Positions 1-12,124 are shown, counted from the first letter of the stretch. The stretch: DNA of 64,000 bases from Orthonyx spaldingii (GCA_013397795.1 VZTJ01003846.1:1004421-1068420), one strand, 5' to 3'. Translations and numbers: made by a program. Notes: generated by a model not told the origin, from the letters alone.

Positions 1-1552
1 TTTTTTGGTTTTTTTGGTTTTTTTTTTGATGAAGAAACAAACCCAGCTCCTTGACATCTGTTCATCTAAAAGAACAGATTTTATGATATTGAGGGTCATG
101 ACTACAGTGAGCTTCCCCTGTTGCTGAACTGAACAGTAAAGAAATAATAATTGGATCCTTTTGGCTAGTCAGGCTTTGCAAGAATACAGATGTGAAGAGA
201 ACCATGGTGTTAGCATGGGCAAAGGATTTTGTCCATTGACACCTAAAAGACTAATAGGAGTTTCTGAGAAAATTGAACTCCTTATCTGAAGAGAGACCTG
301 TAACTTTTAAAAGGTTTCACTGATGGTAAACTGATTTCCAGTGATTTAACAAGGGACTCCTACCCATATCTGCTGTGTTTCTGATTTGAAAGTATTGCAA
401 TATTGTGTGTATTCCTTATGGGCTTGTGCTGGCAAGCCAGTTATAGTAATCTAAAGAGGCAGCTATAAGTTAATCAGGCATCTGAAAATGTAATTTTGAA
501 TGGAAAGAGAGGAGAAAATAATGAAGGCAAATCAGAATACAGTGCTATCTGCTCTGAATATGTTGGCTCGTTTCTGTGGTTAAAAATTGCCTCAGGTTTT
601 AAACAGAATGTGAATTCAAATCTGTGATGCTTTTCCTGTATTTCATATAGTTCAAACTTTTTGGAATAGGACTTCCTTGTTTTTATTTCCTCTTAAAAAT
701 ATTCAGTGCTTCATCAGGGATTTCTCTAAGACTAAACCTACCTTTACTCTCTTGACTAGGTTTAAAAACATATTCATATATATTATTATCCAAATGTAGT
801 CCAAAAGCAAACTTATCTGGCCATTGTGTAGTTGAATATAGTTTGAAAAAATATTTTCCAATACATATTTGCTGCTTAGAGTCCATATTTCTGAGACTCC
901 TGTGGTTCTACATAAAGAATAAAACTTCTGTCTTTTTACATCTTGTATTCATATAAATTCTTCTCTGCATTTTTTCATTATTCATTCAACAATTTAAATA
1001 GTAAATATATATTAACAGATCATTTAAATCTTAAGATATACAAGTATACCACATGTATTATATTGGGATTTTTTCCTGATACATTGAACGTATAAAAGAA
1101 CACTGCAGTATCAAGATTATATTTTTGGCTATCAAAATCCTCGCTTCAATGTATCAGATGTGGTTGTGGGGTTTTTTTGTGGGTTTTTTTTTTTGTTTTG
1201 TTTTGTTTTTTTAAATTCCTGTCTCCAAGCACATATATACATTTATGTTAGAAATGTCTGCACTTTTCCATCTTGACATTTGTTCAGATTGAAAAAAGGG
1301 AATCCTGCCAGCTCTCTACTGTGACTTGCAACATTTTTCCAAAAAGCTTTGCAAAATGGTATTGAAACAGATGAAAAAACTGCTCATTCAGGACGTATAT
1401 GCAGCAGTGATTTAAAAAATACATACACAACATGGCTTATTGATAAAAGTATAAAAATTTTTCTGGTGGCATCTGCGTAATGTTTGAGTGCCAGATTGGA
1501 AGAACATCAGCAGTTACATTGCTATTTTCTTTCAAAATATGTTCTGTTTCAG
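1..1552 (+). other. Intron upstream of w1 (3' part)
   Basis: AT-rich intron sequence ending in a good acceptor (gttctgtttcag). The exon that should precede w1, ending in a MPLK-like motif in other RYRs, is not found here and must lie before the window. A T/G-rich tract sits at 1161-1212. Nothing else was recognised. Confidence 0.85.
1161..1212. repeat. T/G-rich low-complexity tract
   Basis: Runs of T interrupted by single G or GGG, written as U-rich RNA in the RYR2 transcript. It could be a decayed antisense poly(A) tail. Confidence 0.8.
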
Positions 1553-1693
1553 TTGCTGACAAATCATTATGAAAGATGCTGGAAGTATTACTGTTTGCCA
1601 ACTGGATGGGGTAACTTTGGTACTGCCTCAGAAGAAGAACTTCATTTGTCCAGAAAGTTGTTCTGGGGTATTTTTGATGCTTTATCTCAAAAG
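1553..1693 (+). CDS. RYR2: RYR2 exon w1
   Basis: 141 nt, 47 codons, phase 0 in and out (human about 2609-2655). It starts LLTNHYERCWKYYC and ends FDALSQK. The polypyrimidine tract directly before 1553 and the match to the paralogues' exon start fix the acceptor, although the reading frame stays open upstream to 1484. Donor is AAG|gtaagt. It codes for the conserved segment ahead of the repeat 3/4 domain. Confidence 0.95.
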
Positions 1694-2397
1694 GTAAGTA
1701 ATTTTAGTATGCATCTATTACTGTAAAATCCTTACTGTGTAATCTTTTTTGTGCAATTTTTACCCAGTTTTTATCAACACTGTATCATCTGTTTTGAAGG
1801 AAAAAATATAGGCTTTAGTAAATTTAAGTCTTGCTCTTACAGAATCTAATTTAATGTAGGTACACTATATTATCTCCTCATTAAAAAATATATATCACTA
1901 AGGCAATAATCTTGAGATTTATCAGTACAGATCTGTACACTTCTCTGTTTAGTAGTTGTAATTCCAGCACCCTTGGACCTATTCTATATTAAACAGAAGT
2001 TTAATAATACATCTTGGTATATATTTATTGTTCATTCTATAACTATTTTTAACGAACGTGCATAAAATTTCATGAGTTGCATTTTACATCTAAGTGTTAA
2101 GGAATGCTGTGCATATTCCTGTGCTGTGCTGTCTTCCTGGCATTTGAAAAATGTTTCGTGTTGCTACCAGTGAAATCAACACTTTTCCCATTTACTTGAT
2201 CAAGATTAAGACTTGCTTCTAGCTTTCTGCTTTGGACAGTCAGTTTTTCTGTATTTTCAGAACAAAAATTCAGTTTCACACTGAGTAAAAAAGCCATTCT
2301 CTGGATGCTTGGTTTCGTATATAGCTGCGTCAGTTTCACCAGTGATGTTGAAAATTCCCATTCACTACTCACTTTCTATGCCCTGTGTGTTCCACAG
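1694..2397 (+). other. Intron 1
   Basis: 704 nt, AT-rich. No repeat or RNA gene was recognised. Confidence 0.9.
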
Positions 2398-2561
2398 AAG
2401 TATGAACAAGAACTGTTCAAATTGGCTTTGCCTTGTCTGAGCGCCGTTGCAGGGGCCTTACCTCCAGATTATATGGAATCAAACTATGTCAATATGATGG
2501 AAAAACAGTCTTCAATGGATTCAGACGGGAACTTTAATCCTCAACCTGTTGATACCTCAAA
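2398..2561 (+). CDS. RYR2: RYR2 exon w2
   Basis: 164 nt, phase 0 in and 2 out (about 2656-2709 plus two bases of N2710). It starts KYEQELFKLALPCL and ends PQPVDTS with a split Asn codon completed by w3. Acceptor is gttccacag and donor is AA|gtaagg. It includes the VAGALPPDYMES motif shared by all RYRs, and MEKQSSMDSDGNF, which is RYR2-like. Confidence 0.96.
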
Positions 2562-5081
2562 GTAAGGAATTACTTCATTGCACCTCAGGTTTTTTGATCA
2601 CGAATGTGTAAAAAAGGCGGAGGGGAGTCTGTTATTTGGTGTGATGTGAACTTACAGCTTCTATTTTGAATGCTTACATTCTAGCTAAACTTGAGATTTT
2701 AATATTTTTATGCATTTCTTTTAAATCATGTAAAGCAATAAGTAGCAAGTTACATAATTAATTTCTTGGTCAACTTAGAATAGTTTTAATTCATTTTTAG
2801 CCAGGAGGTAGAACTATCCAATTCTCTTTGTATGTCTTCTGCAAACAAACCACCATGTTCTTAGGAGCTGAAAAAGTAGACAGGTCTACATCATCCCTGT
2901 CATTATTAATGTATGTCAAGACACTAATACCGGCTTGTGTGAATGACTGTGTACCTACAGAAAATTGTTTGATCATGCCTTCCTATAATCTTTTTTACTA
3001 TGAATAATTTGAAATTGGGCAGGACAATCTTCATTATCTCTAGGCAGTCAGACTCTGGCCCTGCTTTTTAAAGTATATTAGCCAGACAAAGCACATATCT
3101 GAATGAAAATGAAGATTTTTGACTACAGCCAGTGTGCCATTTTCCTTTGTATAGACTAGTCGTAGAGAAGTGTGGCTATGCACCGGATCTTAAAAAATTC
3201 CTCTTGTAAAACATTTGCTTCACTTGCCCCTGTGAGCTTTCTGCCTGTGTTAACATTCAGCACACAGGATGCTGTCAGCAGATTGACACATTTGTTACAG
3301 CATATTTGTACATGTGTACACATCTAAATATGACAATAAAAGCCATAATCAAGTCTGGAGTATAGAAAGGACATCAGTGACCATTAAAATTCATTTTTCT
3401 AAGATGTAGTTCAAATATATGAAAGTTTAACAAAATTTCCTAAGAATATTATATTATCGTTTAACTGAGTATTACTTTGTCTGGTGTAATTTCAGGGAAA
3501 AATTGTAGATAGATTTGAAAAACCCAGAGAATGTTACTTAATATTACCCAAATTATATGTCACTTCATTGCTGTAGGAGTCAACAGTTCTGTGAGGTTGC
3601 AAGACAAAGACAAAACTACTGCTATAATTTTAACCTCCAAATTATCCAACATTCTTTTAACATGCAAATCCAGCTTTGCATTGCTTACTAGCACTGGACC
3701 TATTTGTATGAAGGTATAGATAATAGGATGTTACTGTACTTGTAATTTTATTGCATTTCTGAAATTATTTGAAGTATTATAGTATTTATAGAGTTCCCCT
3801 CAAAATACAATCTTTCAAACAATAAAAAAAAAAACCCTAGTGACAGTGCTGGATTAATATTTTCTGAGCTATGTGTGTGTGTGTTAGCTCTTGCAAACTG
3901 TTATTTTGATGTAATGTGGTTTTACATTTCTGCTTTTTCCCACATTATGACTGAAAATCCAGACTTCTGCTTCACAGTAGATGGCACTCTAACACTACTT
4001 GTACACAAATTCTTTGTTGGGAGGGAAGATACTGCTGTTTCATCAGTGATCAAAAGCAATTATTCCCTTTCATTTGTAGGAGTGCTGAAGTAAACTACTG
4101 ATATTTGATAAATTATTTTTGGAAGAGGATCCTGCCTCTAGTGTTTGTTTGAAGATTAACTTTTTTTTTTTTTTTTACTGCTTCAGAAACCTTAACTTCT
4201 GCACTGCCTTGTACACCCATTGAAGGGCTAGTGTATCAGTTTGTGTGGGGTTTTATTATTTTAATAAGGATTTTTCTATTTTTAATATTCACTGGTATAT
4301 TGGAAAATAAAGCCTTAGTCATAATATTCAAGTTGTTGTAAATTTGAGGCTTCAAACATGTAATACTATTTGTAGGAATATATAAAATAGGTAGTGTTTC
4401 ATAAAGGACTGTTAGCACAATTAGTTTATAATGTGCATATGTTGCTGTTGAACCGAAAGCGGAGCGAAGGGACACAGTAATTTTGAGGGAATGTTAAGTG
4501 AATTTATTTAATTATTAGCAGATTTATATACACGCGAGAAGGCTGTTCGGATTGGTTGAGATCAGTCCGCCCCCCTGGGACTGATTGGGCAGAACTCCGA
4601 CCGCTTGTTTCCAAAAGCCACTCTCAGTAGCATGAAACTTATCTTATATTTAATAAACTTTCAGTAGAATTCCCATGGGAAAAGTCTGTGGCAGTCACAT
4701 GCATGTGCAATAAGTTGCTATCATATTTCTGAAACTGTTATGAAACTGAAACCACTATATGTTGTAGTTATATCTTTAATACTAAGAAAATATGTGACAA
4801 AAAGCACTAGTGCTTGATATCATTATTGATTTTTCCCTGCACACATATTTCAAGGAAGTAAAATTCCTACAACAGCTGTGGTTGTCATTCAGTGGCCATA
4901 AAATAATTCTTCCTTGATTTAATTGGGCCTTGAAGCTAACTGTATGTAAGGGAGGAGAACACAGTAAGATGCGTGGAAAGAGTGTATGCATTATTTAATA
5001 TTTATTTTGAAGTTTTCTTTACAACAAAAGCATTAAATTTTAGCCTGTGTGATTTAATGCTAATTTTCTTTTCACTTTCAG
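2562..5081 (+). other. Intron 2
   Basis: 2520 nt. It holds an 11-nt A run (3824-3834), a short TG run near 3872, a 16-nt T run (4161-4176) and a CpG-rich LTR fragment at about 4446-4610. The rest is unremarkable. Confidence 0.9.
4446..4610 (-). mobile_element. LTR fragment, antisense to RYR2
   Basis: A CpG-rich block in AT-rich intron. Read on the minus strand it gives CCAAT (4551-4555), TATATAAAT (4522-4530) and AATAAA (4503-4508), and the block ends in CA near 4446. That is the U3-R-U5 order of a retroviral LTR promoter. The outer (minus-strand 5') edge is not clear and no target-site duplication was found. The family is unknown. Confidence 0.6.
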
Positions 5082-5160
5082 CATTACAATCCCTGAAAAG
5101 CTAGAATATTTCATTAACAAATATGCAGAACATGCTCATGACAAATGGTCAATGGAAAAG
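5082..5160 (+). CDS. RYR2: RYR2 exon w3
   Basis: 79 nt, phase 2 in and 0 out (about 2710-2736). It completes Asn and gives ITIPEKLEYFINKYAEHAHDK, the start of RyR repeat 3, and ends SMEK. Acceptor is ttcactttcag and donor is AAG|gtaaaa. Repeat 3/4 forms the phosphorylation domain at the corner of the channel's cytoplasmic shell. Confidence 0.96.
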
Positions 5161-5803
5161 GTAAAATCTATATCCCTGTTAAAGCAAAATCATATTTTTT
5201 ATTTAAATGCATTTCATCTTTAAAATATTTTACTCTGAATGTTATTATTATTCACAATGCTACAAGTTGGTATGTAGGTAAGATATAAGTGTACTATTTT
5301 CTTGAAATGTATTTGGGGGAAAGTTCTCTAAGTACATATGAGTATTTAAAAATAGTGTTTCATCATTTCATCATTTTTATGGCTGACTTTTGAGTAAATA
5401 TACTTGCTAATTGTTTAACAGTTTATAGATCTGATTTTATTTTAACTGAAAAAGCTCTTTAGTGTTTTTATTCCTGTGTGCGTTTTGTTTGTCCATTGTT
5501 AAAAATAGTTCCTCAACTATAGCACAATATTCTGCTTTATAAATATCTTTAAAAGAAAAATGTATTGATATGGTTGCTTTGGGTAATCATTAATTTGCAA
5601 AAAGATGGCACACTACATGATTCGTAGCTTAATTTGTAGATCATATAAATGTTGGTTGAAAAAATGTTGAGAAAATAGTAGAAAGGAAACTTTAAGAGAA
5701 CAATTCTGTGGAAACATTGTTCATTTACTTTCTACTAATAAAAATAGAATTTTTCATAATTTTTTACTTTTCCCCATTTTTTCCTTTTTATTGCTTTTTT
5801 CAG
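5161..5803 (+). other. Intron 3
   Basis: 643 nt, AT-rich, with a T-rich stretch running into the w4 acceptor. Nothing else was recognised. Confidence 0.9.
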
Positions 5804-5893
5804 TTTGCAAATGGATGGACGTATGGTGAAACATTTTCTGAATCTGCAAAAGTGCAACCATTAATGAAACAATATAAGTTACTGTCTGAAAAG
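5804..5893 (+). CDS. RYR2: RYR2 exon w4
   Basis: 90 nt, 30 codons, phase 0/0 (about 2737-2766). It begins FANGWTYGETFSES and ends KLLSEK, continuing RyR repeat 3. This exon differs most from the human sequence I remember (LANGWIYGEIYSDS there). Acceptor is gcttttttcag and donor is AAG|gtaaga. Confidence 0.95.
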
Positions 5894-6902
5894 GTAAGAG
5901 ATTTGTTCATGCTTGATCCAGGGTGGCTGAAATATGATTGAAAAATCTCGCCTTATGTTTACATCATTTAAAAAAAAAATTATTTACATCAACTGTGGTT
6001 GTTGCCTTCCTCAAAATCCTGAAAAGATATAAAAGTGTTTCATTTATAATAAATAGGCCACTCATTCTATTTCCTCATATAGCTGAACCTACATGGCATA
6101 ACTTACAGTGAAATTGCAGTGTGATATTGCCAGTAGAGCAAGATGATTAAACATCTGGAGAACTTGATATAAATGAAGCAATGCGGAAGGTACTGGGTTT
6201 GTTCAGCTTAAAGAAGAGAAAATTGCTGGAGATATGGTCTAAGTTTCCTGGTTCCCAAGCATTAGTTATAGAGAAGATGGATGTATTCTCTTCACAGGGG
6301 TGCACAGTGACAGGACAAGAGGCAAAGGGTGTATGCTTCTTTAGCAGAAATGCTTTCTGGAAATTCTTCTTATCTTGAGAGCTTAAGCATTGGAATAACT
6401 TTCCCCAAAAGGTGATGAAATCACCTGCATATTGAAGACATGACACAGCCAGACCTGGATAAGCTAATCTAGATAGCCCAATTAGGTCGTTTATCTGACA
6501 TCAACAGAAGGTAGAGGCAGAAGATGTCCTGAGTTCTCTTCCAACACAAACTTCTTTATGATTTTATGATTATGGTTTTTTTTGGTTCATGTAGTAAATA
6601 AAACATTGTGTTACTACTGGTAATTACTGCTCCACCTTTGATTTCATGTCTGAGAATGCTATTAACACAGTTATCCCTGAGGTCATCAGCTTCCTGCTGG
6701 GCCAGAATTCTTCTGCCCAGCTCTGAAATGATAAATAAGCTTTTTAATATCTTATATCATTTCAGTAACCCTGGGCCATAAGGGTTGAATTCAGGACATT
6801 TCATTGCATCTCAGTATAACCAGGAAAAATTCCAATAGTTATTTTTTTGCTCTGTACATCTACATAATAAACAAGTTAATTATTGTATGTGCATTCTTCT
6901 AG
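5894..6902 (+). other. Intron 4
   Basis: 1009 nt. Nearly half is a degenerate CR1 copy (about 6135-6575). The rest is unremarkable. Confidence 0.9.
6135..6575 (+). mobile_element. CR1 LINE 3' part
   Basis: Matches the CR1 3' region in sense orientation. It has a gggtttgttcagcttaaagaag segment near 6196, then cacagtgacaggacaagaggca, and ends in the CR1 tail (cttccaacacaaac followed by two tatgatt-type 8-mers near 6557-6575). It is clearly diverged and 5'-truncated. Confidence 0.85.
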
Positions 6903-7040
6903 GAGAAAGAAATTTATCGATGGCCAATCAAAGAATCACTAAAAACTATGCTGGCATGGGGATGGCGAATTGAAAGAACACGGGAAGGAGATTCCATGGC
7001 ACTATATAATCGGACGCGTCGCATATCTCAAACCAGTCAA
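6903..7040 (+). CDS. RYR2: RYR2 exon w5 (phosphorylation loop, first half)
   Basis: 138 nt, 46 codons, phase 0/0 (about 2767-2812). It starts EKEIYRWPIKESLKTMLAWG, passes WRIERTREGDSMALYN and ends RTRRISQTSQ. The RRIS serine codon at 7026-7028 is the equivalent of human S2808, the classical PKA/CaMKII site. The RTRR codons are unusually CpG-rich for the region. Acceptor is cattcttctag and donor is CAA|gtgagc. Confidence 0.97.
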
Positions 7041-7896
7041 GTGAGCCATTTTGCTAAAAACTTTGTTATTCTCTGTTAATAATAACTGCCTTTTGAAAGG
7101 AAACCTTTGAACTTTTAGGGCTCTATATGCTCATATGCATGCATATGAAGATAATATCACACATAGAAAGAAAAGCCTGGAGACTGTTCTTTTTAAAGCA
7201 AGAGGTACCTGTTACTGCATAATTCATAGAGGAAAGCCTATCAATGCAACCTTTGTAGCCACACTTCTATTGTCAGTGGCTTGTCATCCAGGGAACCTCT
7301 GTCACTTTTTATCCTTCTTTGACCATTTGTGTCAATGTAATGAGCAAACCTGTGACAAATTTAGACATAAAAAATAAACAAATGGTGATATTTTCTGAGT
7401 GGAGAAGAGGGACAGAAGGTAAAAGATAACTACTTATAAGTTCTAGCCTTAAATGTAGAAATAGGGTTGAAAAAACTAAGTTCAAAGTTTGATTTTTGCC
7501 TGAATTCACCTTAAACTAGACTGTGTGAGATTTTGCCTGCGGAGGAAAAAAAAGAATCTCTAGAAAATGCAGAAATTTAGTCATAATTTTATCCTTGTCC
7601 ATAATAAGTTCAAACCTTAAATGAGTTCAAGTGATATTTTTATTTAAATGAAAGGGATTTGTGTCCGTGGCCATCTGTCTTTGGGAACAAACTCTGTTGA
7701 TCTTTGCCTAATTCTCACTGAAGTTTACCACCCCTGCTGTATTTTCAGCTGGGCCACAAAGGATCCTTTTGCTCTCTAGAGATCTACAAGTGACTTCTTC
7801 CTTAAGTTCCTTAATTACTTTCAGTATCTTGTTAATGCTAACTTCTTCATATTCAATGCTTGCATAACTCCACTGTTTTGCACTTTTATCATTCAG
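7041..7896 (+). other. Intron 5
   Basis: 856 nt separating the two halves of the phosphorylation loop. No repeat was recognised. Confidence 0.9.
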
Positions 7897-7974
7897 ATCT
7901 CTGTAGATACAGCCCATGGTTACACTCCTCGAGCAATTGACATGAGCAATGTCACCCTTTCCAGAGACTTACAT
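7897..7974 (+). CDS. RYR2: RYR2 exon w6 (phosphorylation loop, second half)
   Basis: 78 nt, 26 codons, phase 0/0 (about 2813-2838): ISVDTAHGYTPRAIDMSN then VTLSRDLH. The serine codon at 7900-7902 matches human S2814, the CaMKII site. Being phase 0 on both sides, its skipping would keep frame but remove this site. Acceptor is tatcattcag and donor is CAT|gtaagt. Confidence 0.97.
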
Positions 7975-10659
7975 GTAAGTCAGAAACACCTAAAATGCTT
8001 ACAGTTTGCTTTGCAATTTAATTTTGTCTGTTTTCTAGTTTATTTTAAACAATTTTGTACCAAATATTAACTATTTTGATATGCTTTGGTGGGGTTTTTT
8101 TGGTCTTTTTCATTACTGCTCTTTGATCCTCTGTTGCTTAAAAAACGTGGTTCATGTTGAAAACTTTCAAGATTTTCTTTAGTCCTGGACTGATTTTCCA
8201 AGTTCACTTTGTGAACATTTGTCCTTTTGAAGAGAATCCTGTTTAAAAGAGCTAGTAGCATAATTTTTTTCTGGTTCCCATTCATTTCTCCACCATCTTT
8301 GCAAAACATTTTTTTAATGCTCTTTTTTTCTCTAAACTGAAGGAATAAGGATCAGAAACCATTAAGTACTGTGAGAATAGAGAATGAAGGAATTGGGGGT
8401 AGGATTTTGAGAGGTGTGTCAGTAGGTTGCTGTTATTTGGACCAGAATGTTTAAGTTGATATTCTGTCATTAGGAATTTTTTCATGGTGTTTGCTGGAGT
8501 ATGGTGCTAGGTTTTGCAGTCTACTAATTTCCTGTGAGTGTAATTGCAATGTAATGTAGGCATATGCAAAATAGTTGTAAATTAGTTAGAATGAGTGTTT
8601 GTACCAGTCTAGTGATGGCAACATGGTGTTCAAAGCTGATTACAGTAGACTCCTGAAACACAGGGTTAACTTTGCCCATACTTAAGCTTTGCCATAGTGC
8701 AGGAAACAAGCAGTGGTAGTAAATTAATTGACTAACTGTGCAGTATATACTCAACTGTACCTGTAAACAAATTCCCGCATTGGATTTCCACTCCTTGATT
8801 TCTGTCTTGCAGTTTCCAGTTTTATAGTTCTAGGAGTTTTAGATGCTGGCTAGCTTTAAAAGAATTTTCTGCCAACTAACTGTCAGTACATTGCTGATCA
8901 TTTCAAAGAGTTCATAATATTGATAATTGATTAACTGCCTCTACCATTACACCCTTATTTTAAACTGATGACAAAGTTCCTTACAATTATGACATTTAAT
9001 GTTTGTATAAACTCAGTATAGTTGAAGGACTTCTCAGACTTTGTTTAATGCTCAGGAAACAATTCAGGATGTGAACATCATCGTAGTATTATGATGCAGT
9101 AAACCAAATCCAGATAGAAGTAACCATCCTGTCACAAATCACATAGAAAGGGCATTGGAACTTCTGTTAGTCCCTTGCTTATTTTTTTATGCTGTACCCT
9201 CATTACTTGTCATGTACTTGTCATTACTTGTATTTCCTTTGTAGCCCTTAGCTATAAGGCAGAGCTCGTTGGCTTTACGATTCATTTGTCCTGTGAAGAG
9301 AGGTCTTCTTTGAAACCAGCTTCAGAATCTGTTATGTAACAGCTAAACAAACTTAATTAAAATGCAATTTCAGCTATTAATTTTCCTGATACAGACATTG
9401 AGGAAATAACTAAACATGTTGGGTATTAATGAGATCTGAGTTTTTAAAATTAACTATATGTAATTGTAAACATTTTAGAAAATGTTTAATATCTTTCAAG
9501 TTGGAGTTCAGGGTTAACTAGCAAGAATCATGACCATGTCTAAAACTGTAAGTCTGCAAAATACTCCTCATTTTGGTTTCTAGTCGCCTGGTCACATTCA
9601 GCTCCATGAGCAGCTAGGTCTTGCTCTAAAAACATCTTCATAGTACCCTGATTTGCTAGGTGCTATGAAAACACAGACTACTCTGTGTCCTTCTAAGGTC
9701 CTAATTGGATTTATCAAAATACCAGGATCAGAGTGTGCATGACAGAAGGCATCACCATACAGAACAGAAGAGATATGTTATAATATATTCACTGGGAAAA
9801 GGTTTGTGAAACAAGTTGTCTTATGGACAAATAAGATATGTCTGAAAAGTTTCTGAATTCATGGGTATTCTCACAAATAAAGAAATTGGTATTGAGAAAT
9901 AGTCATTACTCAGAATCCTTACTGAAGAGGTTTCTCTAGGTTTATGAAAGAAATATAAAGTGAAATCTGCAGAGAATTCCACCACTCTGTATAATTAGAG
10001 AGTATACAACCAGGAAAACAGTACAGATGGGTTTAAAAAGTTGTTTCATGTTGAAATACTTCGTACTAGATAGACACTTGAGACACTTCTCTGTTTTGCT
10101 TGGTTCTGGGTCTAGCTTCTAGTTCACCAGTCTGAAAGTGTTTGTTTGACAGGAAGAATATATAGACTAATTTATGCTCTAAAGTGCTTGGTGCTTTAAA
10201 CAATGTGGTCACACAAATGACCACAGTATCCACAGAAAAGAAGCTATACTGATGGGCTCATAATTAGTCTGCCATAGCCAGCAGTAAAAATGTTCATTCA
10301 ATCCTTTGGCTTGCTGTTCTTTCTTTCCCTTGGCAGTGCCTCCAGAGGGTTCTTGTTAGCCTTGTTTTGAGAATGAAGTCTGCCATCTGACACCCCAGTA
10401 CTATTTTCAGACTATTCTCTTTGTGGTTCCTTGTTGTCTGTACTAAGAATTGTTTCTTCAGCACCAGGTTCCTGACTCTTAAACCTATGCCGATTCTACT
10501 CAATATAATATTTTTTTCAAAAAGCTTGTTTCCAATGAACCGTTACAGTATAATTGTATTAAACCTTCCAGAGAACAAAACTTTTTAACATCAGCCAGAA
10601 ATTTGTCCTTGAGAGTTAATCATTGCAACCCACGTCACTAAGCTCTCCATTTTCCTAAG
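7975..10659 (+). other. Intron 6
   Basis: 2685 nt of AT-rich intron. No mobile element, RNA gene or exon-like segment was recognised. Confidence 0.85.
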
Positions 10660-10735
10660 GCTATGGCTGAGATGATGGCTGAAAACTACCATAACATATG
10701 GGCAAAGAAAAAGAAAATGGAGCTTGAAGCAAAAG
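10660..10735 (+). CDS. RYR2: RYR2 exon w7
   Basis: 76 nt, phase 0 in and 1 out (about 2839-2863 plus one base of G2864). It encodes AMAEMMAENYHNIWAKKKK and MELEAK, the start of RyR repeat 4. Acceptor is ttttcctaag and donor is AAAG|gtaata. Confidence 0.96.
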
Positions 10736-11754
10736 GTAATATTAACTATAGGTATTTACATTACGTTTTCTGTGACTGTCTTAGGTTATGCATTTGAGAA
10801 AACATTGAAAAGAAGAAAAAGGAACAGCAAATTTAAATTGACCAAGAAGAAACAATGAAGCATCTATTCTTGATTGTGATTTTTTGGTGTCTGAAAGGTG
10901 TTGTATTACCAAGTGTAACTGTTCTTGTTTAAGTAGTTTACCAATTCAAATAAAACAAGGGAAGGAAACTCAAAGGTTATAAATAAATTTAAACCACATT
11001 AATCCATTTTCCTTCTAGCATTAATCTTTCAGACTATTACCCAATGGACTATGACTTCATTTGTGTTGCTTCTTTTATTGCAGGTAGATCTAAAGGGTGT
11101 TTACTAAGTACTGCACATATCGTGTGTTGAATTGACAAGTGGACAAACCTAGAGCAGATACTTGATTTCGTATAAAAATTGCATGTGCTTCATGATCTCT
11201 GCTTACCTATATGAAAAGTTTTTTCATGTGTTGTGTAACTTACTGGTTTTCCTCTGTGTTAAAAGAATTTTTTTATTTGTGTTAAAGCTGATTTTTTTTT
11301 TTGCAGATAACACTATATTTGCACATGGAAAAAACAAGTTCTCACTTGCAAATGATTGAAGCTAGGGTTTTACCTTATCTGAAGGTGTCTAGTTGTATGT
11401 TGTGTGCACCAAACTTGACTGTTTTTTCCTTTTTTTTTTCCTTCAGTGCTTGGGTTTTTAAAAGTTGTAAGATTCCAGAAATGTTATAGCAGTTAAGGTT
11501 CTATAAAAAATTAAAGTTCTATCTGGAAGTGCCTTTGATAAACACCACAAATTGCTATGACTTTAATTACATTTCCCCTTACAACAGTTTTTATTTTATT
11601 CCTTTTCTATAAAACCTTCTTCAGGATAAATATCCTCAGGATGGGCCAAGTTTGGGAAGTCATAGACTACAGAAAGATGAGATATACTGGATTTCACAGC
11701 TTTGAAAGCAGAATTTTGCCTGTGAGAAGCACTTCAATGAGAATGCTGTTATTA

Positions 11755-11815
11755 TACAAATATATTTTATATAAATTATATATAATTATGTTATAATATA
11801 TATAATCATATCAAA
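11755..11815. repeat. AT-rich low-complexity stretch
   Basis: Nearly pure A/T with repeated ATATAA/TATAT units. Confidence 0.8.
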
Positions 11816-11939
11816 TGTATTTTTATTTCAACTAGATTTTACTGTAATGTGCTGTGTATTATTGTGATAGTACTTTTACATACCAGGAGTTACCATGTTA
11901 ACAGATAACTCTTTGATTTCTGATTCTCTTAATGCTCCA

Positions 11940-11945
11940 TAGTAG
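11940..11945 (+). promoter_or_regulatory. RYR2: Tandem (NAGNAG) splice acceptor of w8
   Basis: The intron ends tagtag. Using the second AG gives the family sequence K-GGG-NHP. Using the first AG adds one codon and would give K-V-GGG-NHP. The distal site is taken as the main one because it reproduces the conserved protein. Confidence 0.7.
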
Positions 11946-12069
11946 GAGGAGGCAACCATCCCCTTCTTGTTCCTTATGATACGCTCACAGCCAAAGAAAA
12001 AGCCAAGGACAGGGAAAAAGCACAGGATATTCTGAAATTTCTACAGATTAATGGATATGTTGTCTCCAG
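11946..12069 (+). CDS. RYR2: RYR2 exon w8
   Basis: 124 nt, phase 1 in and 2 out (about 2864-2904 plus two bases of R2905). It encodes GGNHPLLVPYDTLTAKEKAK, DREKAQDILKFLQ and INGYVVS, the end of RyR repeat 4. Human has an Ala where YVVS has its first Val, as I remember. Donor is AG|gtaatt. Confidence 0.96.
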
Positions 12070-12124
12070 GTAATTCTCTGTTCAGTATTAATGTCACAGA
12101 ATGTTTCTGATAGTCCTTGGTGGT

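Larger units (their letters stand above)
10736..11945 (+). other. Intron 7
   Basis: 1210 nt. It contains T runs (for example 11292-11302) and a strongly AT-rich stretch at 11755-11815. It ends in tandem acceptors tagtag. Confidence 0.9.

Noticed and set aside
1484..1552. Open frame running into w1 from upstream (LEEHQQLHCYFLSKYVLFQ)
   Set aside because: A clear polypyrimidine tract and cag end at 1552, and RYR paralogues have MPLK before LLTNHYE, so the upstream codons are intron that happens to be open.
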